From contig NC_082685.1 of NCBI RefSeq assembly GCF_949987515.2, forward strand, positions 31,930,668-31,994,667: a stretch of DNA of 64,000 nucleotides, given 5' to 3'. This DNA is from Delphinus delphis (lineage: Eukaryota > Chordata > Mammalia > Artiodactyla > Delphinidae). Below are positions 1 through 10,398 of this stretch, one piece after another (the stretch's first letter is position 1; each line of letters opens with the position of its first letter). A program made the translations under genes and the position numbers. The notes below the pieces were generated by a model, which ran no database searches, was not told where the DNA came from, and saw only the letters and a list, made by a program, of their open reading frames with translations.

Positions 1-844
1 TTTCAATTCAATCAGCTAATGAATAATGGAAATTTATCAGAAGCCTCATTTCTGGTAGACTGAGGTCCACATCCATAGTGGGAATCTTATTTTTTATGTA
101 AAATTGAAGTGGAGAAATGTTTCCGAATTTGCCAAGATCCCAATCTTGTAGGTACTATTGTATTCACTTCCATGTTTATTATAGCTGAAAATGTGTGTTT
201 CATGAGAAGAGATTAAAAAGTCTGATGAAGTTGGTATGTTTCGTGGGAAATCCATGGAGAGAAATGTGTGCTTAAGAGTAAACATTATAGTTACTGGTAA
301 ATATTCTCTCAAATAACTTAATAAAAGTTATTGAGGCCTACCAGCCAAATACTCCCTGATGTATTTCTCCTCATCAAAACACTTTTATAATCATTATATT
401 AATATATTTTATTTGAGAACGTCTAGGCCTAGCTTCCCTCTCTCCCCGAGGGCATGGTTCAGTTTCTTGATCTATGCTTTACAAGAATGCAATATTAGAA
501 GAGGCATTTCATAAAGACGAAAGTAAATAGAAAACAATGATTCTCTTTGTAAGGTTATACAGAAAGATGTTCCCTATGTGATTTCATGTTCTGTTTTCCA
601 GACTCAGTGAAATTAGATTTAGAAACTTTTCATTCCTATTTATGAAATTGATGTTTGTTAAGAAAAATCCTCATGAATATATATTATGGGTAAAGTGGCA
701 TTCTAAAGCAAACATGGTATGTATTTAGTGAGGTTCATGCCATGCCAAAACAATGGGTGAAAAAAAATTCCCCTGGTTTATTTTCACAGCTTGTCACCTT
801 GTTTTCTCTTTCTCAGTCTATCCTCCTCCAACTTTCTAAAACAG
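1..844. other. Unique AT-rich DNA, no feature seen
   Basis: No open frame longer than about 70 codons, no repeat I recognise and no splice or promoter signal I would defend. Confidence 0.5.
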
Positions 845-845
845 C

Positions 846-1005
846 AGGGTCCCAGCATTAGTGTGTATCAGAATCACTGGAGAATCTGTTGAAAGAGCAG
901 ATTTCAGTGCCCCACACCAAATTCTCTGTTCATGAGGGGAAGGGGTGGTAACCAGATTCTAACATTTTAAAATAAGCATTCCAGGTGAATGCAAACAAAC
1001 GTATT
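846..1005 (+). mobile_element. Old nonautonomous hAT-Charlie element (MER5-like)
   Basis: The stretch follows the familiar order of this short DNA transposon: 'cagaatcactgga', then a 'gccccacacc' block, then 'ccagattctaac' and 'ccaggtgaatgc'. Ends are eroded and no target duplication is clear. It has no coding capacity. A pure run of 16 A follows at about 1074-1089, with no matching target duplication that would make it a retroelement tail. Confidence 0.55.
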
Positions 1006-1010
1006 TCTCT

Positions 1011-3495
1011 GAGCACCCTGAAATCTCATTCCCAGAACCCATTTCCAAAGCATATTTTCCAAATTATTGGGAGAAAAAAAAAAAAAAAAGATTTAGAGAA
1101 CACTGAAGAATGGAGCAATTCTTAAGGTAGAAGTACAAAGTTGAAACAGATCTTTAAAGCATGCTATCCAAGACAGAGGTAGAAAATTTCCTTCAAATGT
1201 CTACATATTTCAAGGAAAACAGAGCATGCAAACCAGAGTTACTAGTTAACTCCCAGTAGTAGAAGGAAAAGGTTATATACCCAGACCATAGTCTAAACCT
1301 CTAACTCCCTCTTGCTGAGAGAATATTCAGAGGGTATTCTGACTTGGGCTTTGCCTCACCCACTCCCCTCATTCTTCTCTGTAGTTTACATAATCTCCCT
1401 AACTCCTGTCTATACACACTGCCTCAGGCAAATTCTGAAGGCAGCTTTCAGATCTTGTACAGAGCCTCCCAGATTTATTACCAGTTTGTCTGAGAGGAGC
1501 GATACTACTCTCTCAACCAAATCCCTGCTGAGTTTTGTGGATATGCGTGAAGGATAAATACAGCATGTTCAGGACAAAGAAGATGTGCTCTTCCAATCAC
1601 CAGGCTGGATTGCTTATTACTGCTGACAGAAGGAGGCGGAAATGATACACTCATTTGATCATGCCAAACTCCTCATGCCTCGGGGCATGCACTTCACAGG
1701 CCAACTGCCATGTATTAGTATTTTAACCAGGAAGCAGCTCAACTGGGAGGGTTGAATGAGAGAGCACTTCCTTTTACTTTGCATGCTTACATCCTTTGAT
1801 CTATTTTTTATCTAATTCTTCTTCTGAATAGACATGTAGAGAATATGCAGGAATCCAGATGGTATCGGAAAAGTCACTGAGATGAAGATTCTGCTGCAAA
1901 TGCTTATCGTCCCTCCCACACCCACATGCCCCCAAAAGCTCTAATGGCATTAAGAAAATATGTGATGCCATATACCATCGAAAGGACTGACATTCAAAAA
2001 GGACTAAAGAAGATACAAAACTTGGTTTGGTAATAAGATGAGGTATTGATAATCTCCAAAATCAACCTAGCTGTATTCATTTTCCCCCCAAACTCTCCTG
2101 TATTTTATTAACTTTCCTTTATTGGATTGATGGATTTATTATAGATGTTTTTAGGTTTCTTCTATAGATATAATCTATAGAAGAGATCATTGGATTAAAA
2201 AGGTCCAAAGTTAATATGTCACCCTCTGTAAAGAAGGAGACTATTCATTTTGGTGGAAACGCATGGAACAGAATGATTTTTAGTCCTAATCAAATTTCCT
2301 TTTCAATCTTTTTATAGCAAATGGCATCCTCCGTCTCTACCCTCTATCTGCTTTCCCCCCACAAGGTTCCATGCACCTAAATTTATAAGCCTTCCAATTA
2401 CTTATTATTTTATTTCCAGATAATTATTAGCTATAAAAATTATATTTTAGTAATTTCAATTATTTTAGTATAACAAGTAAAAGTTTAACAATTTTTAGAA
2501 AGAAACTTTATCATTTTATACTATATTCCTTCAGAGTTGCTTTTCATTAAGATTACAGAAATAACTTTTTACTAACTTGCTTTGAACGGACGCAGTTTTC
2601 TTAACATTAGAGCATTACCTTCTAAAGTGAGACCTTGCTTTCTAAAGCAAGTAATGTAATATATTTTGTACGTTATGTTTTCCTAGTCATAAGGTTATTG
2701 AATCACTTCAACAAGAAAATAAATTTATTCCCAAAATTGGGGTGACGGATATATATTTTGTTTTGTATTTGAACTTGGATGTGGGGGATTAGAGAGTCTC
2801 TCAAGCCCTGTTTAAATTTTTTTTTAGCCAAGTGTGAGAAACCTATATCTGGGCTCTGCTCCATATATATAGTTTATTTGGTCCTGGGCAAAGGTAAATC
2901 ACAGTTCCCATGTAGCAATTTGGATGCTTTTTTGTGAAACTAAAAGCATGCTTAACTAAAAAGTGGTCTGCATTCTAAGGATAACCTCATATAACAGAAT
3001 CTCTAAGATAGGCAGTCCTCAGATTAATTGAGGGCCTCAGTAATGTCAGGCACTGGTTCAATTTCTCTGGGATTCTCTTGGTTTTTCTCTCACAGTTGAG
3101 AAATATCTGCAACTGTTCCAAGCATGATATTCTCACATGGTAACATCCGAATCAAGAAGAAAGGGGTGAGGAAAGATGCTTCCCTGTTCAACTTTGTCTT
3201 TTTACCATGGAGGGAAACCTTTCCAAGGAGCTGTTAAGTAGGCTTTCTCTTGTATCTATTAGGCGAGGAAAGAGTCAGGTGCCCCTGTCTAAACCCAATC
3301 ACTGGCAGAGTGGAATGAGGGTTACTGTGATTGGATTTAAAACATGGCTCATCCTCTGCAACTGGGGAGGGGTCAGCATTCCCAGAGGCTCACTGGCATC
3401 TAAGTGTTACCTGAATAAAAGTTACGTTAGCAAGGAAGAAGCAAGAAGTGGCTATTGGTTAGGTAATCAACAAGATCTGCCACAAGCCAACACCT

Positions 3496-3498
<3 letters not shown>
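1011..3498. other. Unique DNA without recognised gene
   Basis: Mostly AT-rich. It holds an 81-codon open frame at 1312-1557 with no recognisable protein features and a perfect 12-bp inverted repeat at 2158-2184. No interspersed repeat was recognised. Confidence 0.45.
2158..2184. repeat. Perfect 12-bp inverted repeat with 3-nt spacer
   Basis: TCTTCTATAGAT, spacer ATA, then ATCTATAGAAGA. The two arms are exact reverse complements. It could form a small hairpin or be a symmetric protein site. No adjacent promoter or terminator is visible. Confidence 0.85.

Positions 3499-3499
<1 letters not shown>

Positions 3500-3562
<63 letters not shown>
3500..3562 (+). repeat. (TG)n microsatellite
   Basis: About 31 uninterrupted TG units, lying less than 10 bp from the T tract of the next SINE. 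Its length and purity make it likely to vary between individuals. Open frames read through it (Cys-Val repeats) are artefacts. Confidence 0.97.
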
Positions 3563-3566
<4 letters not shown>

Positions 3567-3571
3567 GTGGG

Positions 3572-3771
3572 TTTTTTTTGCGGTACGCGGGCCTCTCACT
3601 GTTGTGGCCTCTCCCGTTGCAGAGCACAGGCTCCGGACGCGCAGGCTCAGCGGCCATGGCTCACAGGCCCAGCCGCTCCATGGCATGTGGGATCTTCCCA
3701 GACCGGGGCACGAACCCGTGTCCCCTGCATCGGCAGGCGGATTCTCAACCACTGCGCCACCAGGGAAGCCC
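3572..3771 (-). mobile_element. CHR-2-type tRNA-derived SINE, minus strand
   Basis: Read on the minus strand, it begins with GGGCTTCCCTGGTGGC and has a tRNA-like head with a B-box-like GGTTCGTGCCCC. A GC-rich body follows (CGGAGCCTGTGCTC), ending in CCGCGTACCGC and an A tail that is seen here as T at 3572-3579. This structure is typical of the abundant cetacean SINE, which pol III transcribes and which L1 machinery copies. Target duplications are only approximate (tgttttg-like on both sides). The open frames crossing it are not genes. Confidence 0.93.
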
Positions 3772-3794
3772 TGTTTTTTGTTTTTTTATGAGTG

Positions 3795-4003
3795 TAGAGG
3801 GGTGGCGAACTTTTGGCATGATGGGTGTGACAATTCATTGCATGGGACTGTCATTCTTAATGCAGAATCTTTAGCATTCTTGACGCTCACCCACCATGTG
3901 CTACTGTCATTACCTCTTTGCAATCATTGCTACAACCCCAAACCCACACTTTTCCAAATATTCCCTGGGTAGTTACATGGTCCACAGTTAAGAACCACTG
4001 GCA
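3795..4003 (-). mobile_element. Old nonautonomous hAT element (MER20-like)
   Basis: It ends in GTTAAGAACCACTGG, the typical hAT-Charlie terminal sequence. Inside, in order, are 'gggactgtc', 'atctttagcattcttg' and 'cacccaccatgtgctac', which match the antisense of the element at 32424-32650. It is old and diverged. Confidence 0.55.
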
Positions 4004-4304
4004 CTGGATATTTTCAGACTTGAATTCTGGTACATTCTGAAGGAAGAAGCACAAACTTAGAAACTAATAAATTCTTCTTGAGGTGGGATATCATAGAATG
4101 TTTGAGATCAAGGTTTAACAATTCTCACGGTATATTTCATGGCATGCTTATTTATATTCTAACTGTTATGAGGTCTTTGAGGTATACTCATATTTTCATC
4201 ACAAAAAATGTGTACAGATTTTATACAGATAAGCATGTACAAATATTTGGAAAAGGCAAAGGCTTTAAATTCCAAAACTGACACTTAAAATTTAAACAGA
4301 TTCA

Positions 4305-4440
4305 TCCAAATTTCTTAACATTGCTGCATTTCTCTAAAATGGGGATAATTTTACAGTTCTCAGTATTGGATGAGATCATATACCTGAAACACTGCAAAAA
4401 GCACCTAGAAGATACTAAATATTCATTAATAATGAATTCC
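4305..4440 (+). mobile_element. MIR SINE fragment
   Basis: It shows the MIR 3' half: 'aaaatggggataat', then 'ggatgagatcat', then 'gcacctagaagatactaaatatt'. This is an ancient mammalian tRNA-derived SINE, diverged and without a tail. Confidence 0.65.
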
Positions 4441-4582
4441 ATTTCATATTTAAACACCCATAATGAGCATAATAAATAGGTCCATTCTTCAAGTATTACA
4501 CCAGAAAATATTAGTGATACTTCTCTTTTTCATGGAAAGAGTAGTATTGGGGATAAATATCTATAAAAGATCACTTTTTAGA

Positions 4583-4802
4583 ACAAGGACTGGCCAACAG
4601 CAGCCCTCAGGTCAATCTCACCTGCTGCCTGGTTTTGTATATAAAGCTGTACTGAAACACAGACACACCGATTCATTTACTATTGTCTATGGCTGCTTTC
4701 AGAATACAATGGCAGAGATGAAGAGCTGCAACTAAGATTATCATATTTGACAAGTTGAAAACATTTACTATTTGGTTATTTATAGAAAAAGTTCATTAAC
4801 CT
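4583..4802 (-). mobile_element. Old nonautonomous hAT-Charlie element
   Basis: It contains 'ggactggccaacagcagccc', 'tgtatataaagctgtactg', 'ttgtctatggctgctttc' and finally 'acatttactatttgg' with 'agaaaaagttc'. That is the order of a well-known Charlie-derived short element read backwards. The 90-codon open frame over it is coincidental. Confidence 0.6.
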
Positions 4803-4840
4803 CAATTCTAGAAGGTAAAATATTTTATCAGAATGTATAT

Positions 4841-5118
4841 ATAAGAAAAAAGTGAAAGAAAGAGAAAGAAGAAAGAAAGAAAGAAAGAAAGAAAAAGGAA
4901 GGGAAGGGAATGGAGGGAAGGGGAGGGGAAGGGCAGGGGAAGGGCAGGGGAAAGGCAGGGGAAGGGCAGGGGAGGTAAGGGAAGGGGAAGGGAAGGGGAG
5001 GTAAGGGAAGGAGAAGGGAAGGAAGAAGGAAAGGAGGGAAAGAAGGAAGGAAGGAAGAGGAAGGAGGGAGAGAGGCAGGGAAAAAAAAAGAAGAGAAAAA
5101 GGAAAGAAAGAAAAAGTC
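4841..5118 (+). repeat. Purine-rich (GA/GGAA/GGGA) low-complexity tract
   Basis: About 280 bases almost free of pyrimidines, moving from GAAA through GGGAA and GGGCAGGGGAA units back to GGAA. It probably arose by slippage. Long homopurine tracts can adopt triplex structures. Confidence 0.95.
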
Positions 5119-5564
5119 TCTGTTAACTTCTGCAGAGCCTAGGAAACTTTATCTGGTAACATCATAGACTTCACTGATTTATTTCATGTTTGTTCTCCTC
5201 AACCCACTTCCCTTGTTCTGAGCTGTGTTCTTTCTTTATTTACTTCAGCAATGCTGTTTCTACTTAAATTTATTGGCAATTATTAGTTCTTTAAGTAATC
5301 TTTAGATTTTATATCACTGAACAGGTCATTAGCGATTGTTTTTGTGCCAGGCCTTTTCTCTTTAATATTGATAAGTAAATATGCCATTAAGACATTTCCA
5401 GTGTTATAAAAGCTACCAACAAGAGCTCCCAAATACCGTCTCTGGGAAATTAATTTAGATTAATACATTCACAAAATATATCATGAATCCTTTCTACTTT
5501 TCCACATTGTTTTGCACAATTTTTAATTTAATTCTGTGCTTTCAAAGCCAAGGTTTTAAAATTA

Positions 5565-5567
<3 letters not shown>
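5119..5567. other. Unique DNA, no feature seen
   Basis: AT-rich sequence with no repeat or coding signal recognised. Confidence 0.4.

Positions 5568-5613
<46 letters not shown>
5568..5613. repeat. (AT)n microsatellite
   Basis: About 22 AT dinucleotides with a single G interruption near 5601. It is self-complementary and can form a cruciform. Confidence 0.95.
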
Positions 5614-5614
<1 letters not shown>

Positions 5615-5654
5615 CTGCAATTGAGATCGTTTTGTTGTTTGGTAGGAGATACAG

Positions 5655-5712
5655 TGCCTTGAAGAGGAGACAGATACATACAATGCCTTGAAGAGGAGAC
5701 AGATACAAGGGC
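5655..5712 (+). repeat. 29-bp tandem duplication
   Basis: The unit around TGCCTTGAAGAGGAGACAGA occurs at 5655 and again at 5684, nearly identical. A recent local duplication close to the AT repeat is the simplest explanation. Confidence 0.9.
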
Positions 5713-6929
5713 TTAGTTTCCAGATTTGGGCTTGCCAATACATTTTACAAATTGCATTCAGTGATAGTTAACCCATGTTCCTTTTGACCTGTCAATATTT
5801 AGATACGATATTTGGTGGCCATTTAGGCAGGTTTTCCTTATCTGTTTCAAACTCCGTCTTCTGGTATCATATTTTGTGATCAGGAAACATGACCTAGCAT
5901 AGCAGATTGTAAGTACACCCTATATGTAATAACTCTGCAGGGACACCTATAGAGGCCAAAAGCTCTGTGGGCTGATATCAGATTTGACTTTGTGGCTTTA
6001 TTTGCAAATAACTGACTATATGCCAGTGTTAGGAATAAAGAATAAACAACTCGATTTGTATAAATCCTTCCTACCCATGAGCCAATATCAGTTTTTCAAA
6101 CACTTTCTACCTTAGAACACAGAAGGATAATAGGGAAATAAGAGAGTTTATTTAAAAGATTGTCATAAATAGAGGTGTTTGAGATTTAAGCATCCAGCTA
6201 CCTGTACTTTGAATTCCTCTGGGTTCTTATTTCCATGAAATCTAACTTTTCTGAAGATTAGTTTACATTAAATCCTAGAATTGACATCTGAGACACCTGT
6301 CCAAGACTGTACTTAATAAATGATTCAATCCGTCCCTTTGACATTACTAGAATTCATCTCATCTCATGCAGTAAACAGCAAACATACCAAATAAATTCAC
6401 CATGCATTTGCTTAGTTCTGGAAAACAAAGTTAAACAGAGATTCAATCCACCAATCTCATTATTTGGATGGAGTACTTTAGCTGATGATTGAGTTACCAG
6501 GGACATCAAGTACCCATTTACCGGCAGGTGTTAGAATTCACATTAATGACAGGGTTCGAGATGGGGAGCCCACAGAGCAGAAATTCTTGTACTCAGATGC
6601 CCATGTGAAACTTGGCCTGTCTTCCAGACCTGCCTTCACTACACCCACGTGGAATTCCGCAGGATAGATAGCACCTGCCTCTCAGGCCACTCACCCCTCA
6701 CTTGAGAGAGTGGAAAGAGCTGTTCTGTCTTACACTGTGGGAGTTAGAAGCACTGAACTTGGAGAAGCAGTAGTGAAAGACAAGAACAAAAGCAAAAACA
6801 AAAAACAGCTATTGCTTCTTCATTCTGAGAAGGCGCTCGATATTACCGTCTTTTATTCATTTCTCTTTTGATTTGTTGGGCTTACTCTCACGGTAAGCTT
6901 CTAAGATGAACACAACTCTCTTAAATGTA
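5713..6929. other. Unique DNA, no feature seen
   Basis: No recognised repeat or gene. The 60-codon open frame at 6485-6667 has no family features. Confidence 0.4.
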
Positions 6930-7032
6930 GATTAGGAATCAGACAAATTTGGGATTCATATTTGGGTAGAAGACCTGTGTCTTCCTGTTTCTAGCAAGGT
7001 GACCTGGACCTCACTTTGCTCATTTATAAAAA
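6930..7032 (+). mobile_element. MIR SINE fragment, cut by a younger SINE
   Basis: It resembles the MIR core: 'caaggtgacctggacctcac' followed by 'gctcatttataaaaag'. The element is interrupted at its 3' side by the CHR-2 SINE at 7033-7275. Confidence 0.5.
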
Positions 7033-7275
7033 GAAAGAGTTATATCTTTTTTTTTTTTTTTTTTTTTGCGATACGCGGGCCTCTCACCGCTGTGGCCTCT
7101 CCCGTTGCGAAGCACAGGCTCTGGACGTGCAGGCTCAGTGGCCATGGCTCACAGGCCCAGCTGCTCCGTGGCATGTGGGGTCTTCCCGGACCGGGACACG
7201 AACCGGTGTCCCCTGCATCAGCAGGCGAACTCTCAACCACTGTGCCACCAGGGAAGCCCGAAAGAGTTATATCTT
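7033..7275 (-). mobile_element. CHR-2-type SINE with perfect 16-bp target duplication
   Basis: The element lies on the minus strand, with its T tract from about 7049 and its head at 7259. GAAAGAGTTATATCTT occurs exactly at 7033-7048 and 7260-7275, which is the L1-type target-site duplication. A perfect duplication and long tail suggest a relatively recent insertion, although the body differs from the commonest form at several CpG sites. Confidence 0.95.
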
Positions 7276-7595
7276 CTCTGAAGTCTGCTTTTAGAGACAA
7301 TACTCTACTAGTTATTTATTTATTTTTCCTGTCTCATATAGAACAGTATGCTATTACTTCACTTTCCAAATGACTCTCCATAGCCTAAAGAGACCTTTGC
7401 TATCTGGTCCCTACCTGCTCCTCAAGCGCATTCTTCACTTACTCCCTGTCCTCACGCCACTCCAGACAATCACAGTGGCCTTGCTACTGCCTTTCTCATG
7501 TTCCTGGCATGTATAGTTCCCTCTATCTAGAATGTTCTTCACCCAAATTTCCCTCAGAGATGCATTTCCTGACCAGCCAATCTATCTTAGTTTAG

Positions 7596-8084
7596 GCTTT
7601 CCCAAAGGCAGACTCCAAGACAGGGATTCAAGTACAAATGTTCATTTGGGAGGTAAAGGGAAACACGGCTATGAGAGTGAGTAAGTGAGACAGGCAAAGG
7701 ACAGAACCAATAAAGAGTGTGTGATTAGGCCAGCCACCATTGTGGGCCAATGGTGCTCAGTCCTCTGGAAGAAACTCTGGAAAATATCCTAGAATGCCCA
7801 AAGCACGTCCAAGTTATCCTTCATGAGGGCTGAGGATGGTTGTAGATCAATTCCTGAAAATTATTCCTTCATAGCTCTTCTGGGAGTGTTAATTCTCCTC
7901 CACTTCAGTTCTGCCCTGCTTCAGACCAGAGTAGCCTTCCTTTGGCCTCACAAAAAGCCCACAGACAAAGACATGCAGGTACTACTAGTAGTTGGATAGT
8001 AGTTGGATAGTAACTGGCGGTTGGCCTGATCCTACTGAAACACCAATAGGTGTGTGCAAGATACTGACAACGTCTGCTCTGCTA
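7596..8084. other. Unidentified ~490 bp insertion inside L2
   Basis: The segment separates two L2 parts that would otherwise be adjacent. It begins near 'ggctttcccaaaggcagact', a pattern I have seen in an old dispersed repeat but cannot name. It includes a short direct repeat (TAGTTGGATAG twice) near 7990. No open frame of note. Confidence 0.4.
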
Positions 8085-8215
8085 TCTAAAACTGCATCTT
8101 CCCCTCCACCAATCTCTCTGCTTACACAGTTTTCTTTTTCATCATATTTCTTACCACTTACCAAGTGATGTTATATATTCTTTATTTATTTTGATAGGGA
8201 TTCTATTACAGAACT

Positions 8216-8414
8216 TGAAAGAATAAACCCCAAATCCAAGCTGCCTAGCTTTAAGACCCAGCCCATCCCTCTACTAATTATGTATGACTATTCCCCAATT
8301 TACTCCATAATAATAGAAACTTTCTCAACAGGTTGTTGAAAGCTTGAAATCAGTGGTCAGCGTACAGTATCTGGCACATAGTTTGCGCTTTACCAGTGTT
8401 AGCTATTATTGTAA
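8216..8414 (+). mobile_element. MIR SINE inserted into L2
   Basis: The 3' end is clear: 'cagtatctggcacatagttt', then 'accagtgttagctattatt'. The upstream part ('actattccccaattta') fits the MIR core weakly. The L2 sequence resumes directly afterwards, so MIR is the younger of the two. Confidence 0.6.
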
Positions 8415-8639
8415 TAATTTGCATTTTGCCTGTCTACCCTCAAGAATGAAAGCTTCATGCAAGATCAAACATTTTTCATCCTGTTTATTGTTATTCCCCA
8501 GGGTTCAGCCAAGCAACATAATAACTGCTTAATACATATTTGCTAAATGAAACAGTGAATGAAACATACTCCTCCAGGAATTCAACTTTAAACACTAATT
8601 CTTACCCCACTCCCCCAAAAACTCACCTTCAAGTAGTTA

Positions 8640-8910
8640 ATTTCAATTTTCTATTTGCTTTCTAAGACTCAGTTCCAAAGTCTCTTACTTTTCTAGGAAT
8701 CCTACTCTGATTTCCTCCTTTCCCTTCAAACTACTCACTAGTCTCTCCCTCATGGTTCATTCATCTTGCCTTTATCACACTCTACTGTAAATATTTGCTA
8801 ACTTGTGATTTCCTTGACGCTGGAGAATGTATTACATTTGAGGTTTTGTCCCTAAGCACCCAGCCAAATACCAGATGCTCAATAAATATTTGTGGAATGA
8901 ATGAATAAAT
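8640..8910 (+). mobile_element. L2 LINE 3' end
   Basis: It ends with 'agatgctcaataaatatttg' and 'tggaatgaatgaat', the hallmark L2 terminus. Upstream 'ctctgatttcctcctttccc' and 'atttccttgacgctggagaa' fit the L2 3' region. Confidence 0.7.
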
Positions 8911-10220
8911 ATGTCCAGTTAGTGGTTTTAAGACATGGCAGCTAATTCTTCAAATCCCGTCTAGGTCGCCCCCTGGTGTGTAAAGAGTAGACAACCTGGG
9001 ATCTTTAAAAGTAAGATGCCAGTCTTACCTCAAGGAAATCTGAAGTAGCCATGAAAGGACTAAACATTTTGTGTGCCATGGGTACTGCGGAGAACCACTG
9101 ACTTCAGAATAGAGGGTCATCAAAAACTTCCTCTATTGCAATATATATATAAACATAAACATATCATAACATATATATAAACAAATATATATATCTTTAA
9201 GAGGAGAATAAGAAACCACACTGCCCTTATTCATGGAGTCACTTATTTCACAGGGATAATAAAAATTTCTAAGTTACTGCACACTGATGGTATTCTTTGT
9301 TTTCCCCTAGGTTTACTTAGTGACTGACCAGCAGCCAGAACTGATATGGTAAAAGATCCTGGAAAAGAAGCATTGTGGCCCTAAGTATTGACCATTTTTC
9401 TGTTTAAAACATTTTTTGTTGTGTTGTTTCCAATTAACATATATAAGCAGCCAGAAATGACCTTGAAATGTTCATCTATATTCTGTCAAATTAAAGCCAA
9501 GTATCAGGATTCTATATGCTAGATATATGGTACCCATATCTGGAGAAGCTGTGAGGTTAAATTAACAGATGAAAAGTCCCCAGGAAACTTGTGAAAACCC
9601 AGAGAATACATCACAGTAACCTGGCATTGACAAAAAAAGACCTGGACAAACGCTTCTGAAATTTCCTTGTATCCATAATTCAGTTGAAAATGATTCTTCT
9701 CTCAAAAATCAGAAAGTGTGGTTAGTTGTTAATTTGTTTCACACATGATTTTTTTTTAAAATTTATGATTTGAAAAGCAAGAATATTTGTATCTAAATTG
9801 AAAAAATAAAGCATGTGGTTCTGAAACGAGGACACTCAAATGCTCTGATTTCATTCTCTTTAGGCAAACTGATAATCCTCAATTTATTAAGAAATATTTC
9901 TTCTAGCTAGTATTTTTTCTAATTGGGCTCCTTTGTGTATTTAGTTCCTGGAGGGTTAGAGAAATTGTCTGATCTCCTCACTGGCTATTCTTCATCTCTG
10001 GTTTCCCACATCAATCTTTCTTTTTGTTTCTTGTTGTAATACTTCTTCATTAGTTCATGTTCTCAGCCTCATTATACAGTCTTCTGGTATTGCTGTATAT
10101 AATGCCAATCAATTCTGACACATTTTTGCTTTATTTTTTTCCATTATTATGCACTAAAAAAAAAAAAAGTAAAGATGTCTACATCTTACTGTCTGCTAGG
10201 TAATCAGTTCTTTTACTATT
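8911..10220. other. Unique DNA with AT-rich patch
   Basis: Nothing coding was recognised. 9141-9192 is an imperfect (TA)n/(ATAAAC)n patch. A run of 12 A lies near 10155-10166. Confidence 0.4.
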
Positions 10221-10398
10221 TTCTTCCTTCTTTTCTTCCTTTCCTCTTTTTCTTTCTTTCTTCCTTCCTTCCTTTCTTTCTCTCTTCCTTGCTTCATTCC
10301 TTCCTTCCTTTTCCCCTTCCTTCCTTCCTTCTTTCCTTCCTTCCTTCCCTTCCCTCCCTCCCTCCCTCCCCTCCTTCCTTCCTTCCTTTCTTTTTTTC
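10221..10398 (+). repeat. Pyrimidine-rich (TTCC/CTTT)n tract
   Basis: About 180 bases, nearly all C and T, with runs of TTCC and CCCT. It is the strand-mirror of the purine tract at 4841-5118. Open frames on either strand are low-complexity artefacts. Confidence 0.95.

Larger units (their letters stand above)
7385..8575 (+). mobile_element. L2 LINE 3' region, split by two insertions
   Basis: Three collinear L2 pieces can be followed. The first is 7385-7595 ('ctatctggtccctacctgctcc', 'ctagaatgttcttcaccc'). The second is 8085-8215 ('tttcttaccacttaccaagtg', 'tatatattctttatttatt'). The third is about 8415-8575, the 3' end ('atgaaagcttcatgcaaga', then 'tgcttaatacatatttgctaaatg'). Pieces one and two are separated by about 490 bp of unidentified sequence, and pieces two and three by a MIR. 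It is non-coding, decayed LINE. Confidence 0.6.

Noticed and set aside
1074..1089. A16 run as tail of a retrocopy
   Set aside because: No matching target duplication at a reasonable distance. GATTTAGA at 615 is too short and far to be convincing.
3207..3791. 194-codon open frame
   Set aside because: It passes through the TG microsatellite (Cys-Val repeat) and an antisense SINE, so it is an artefact of repeat composition.
3500..4003. Possible tRNA gene from the B-box-like sequence in the SINE
   Set aside because: The tRNA-like head is part of the SINE and cannot fold to a full tRNA. The same head occurs in all CHR copies.
9311..9348. 38-nt segment between CCCCTAG and GTAAAA, microexon-like
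   Set aside because: Same reasoning. It is also not a multiple of three and the donor is weak.
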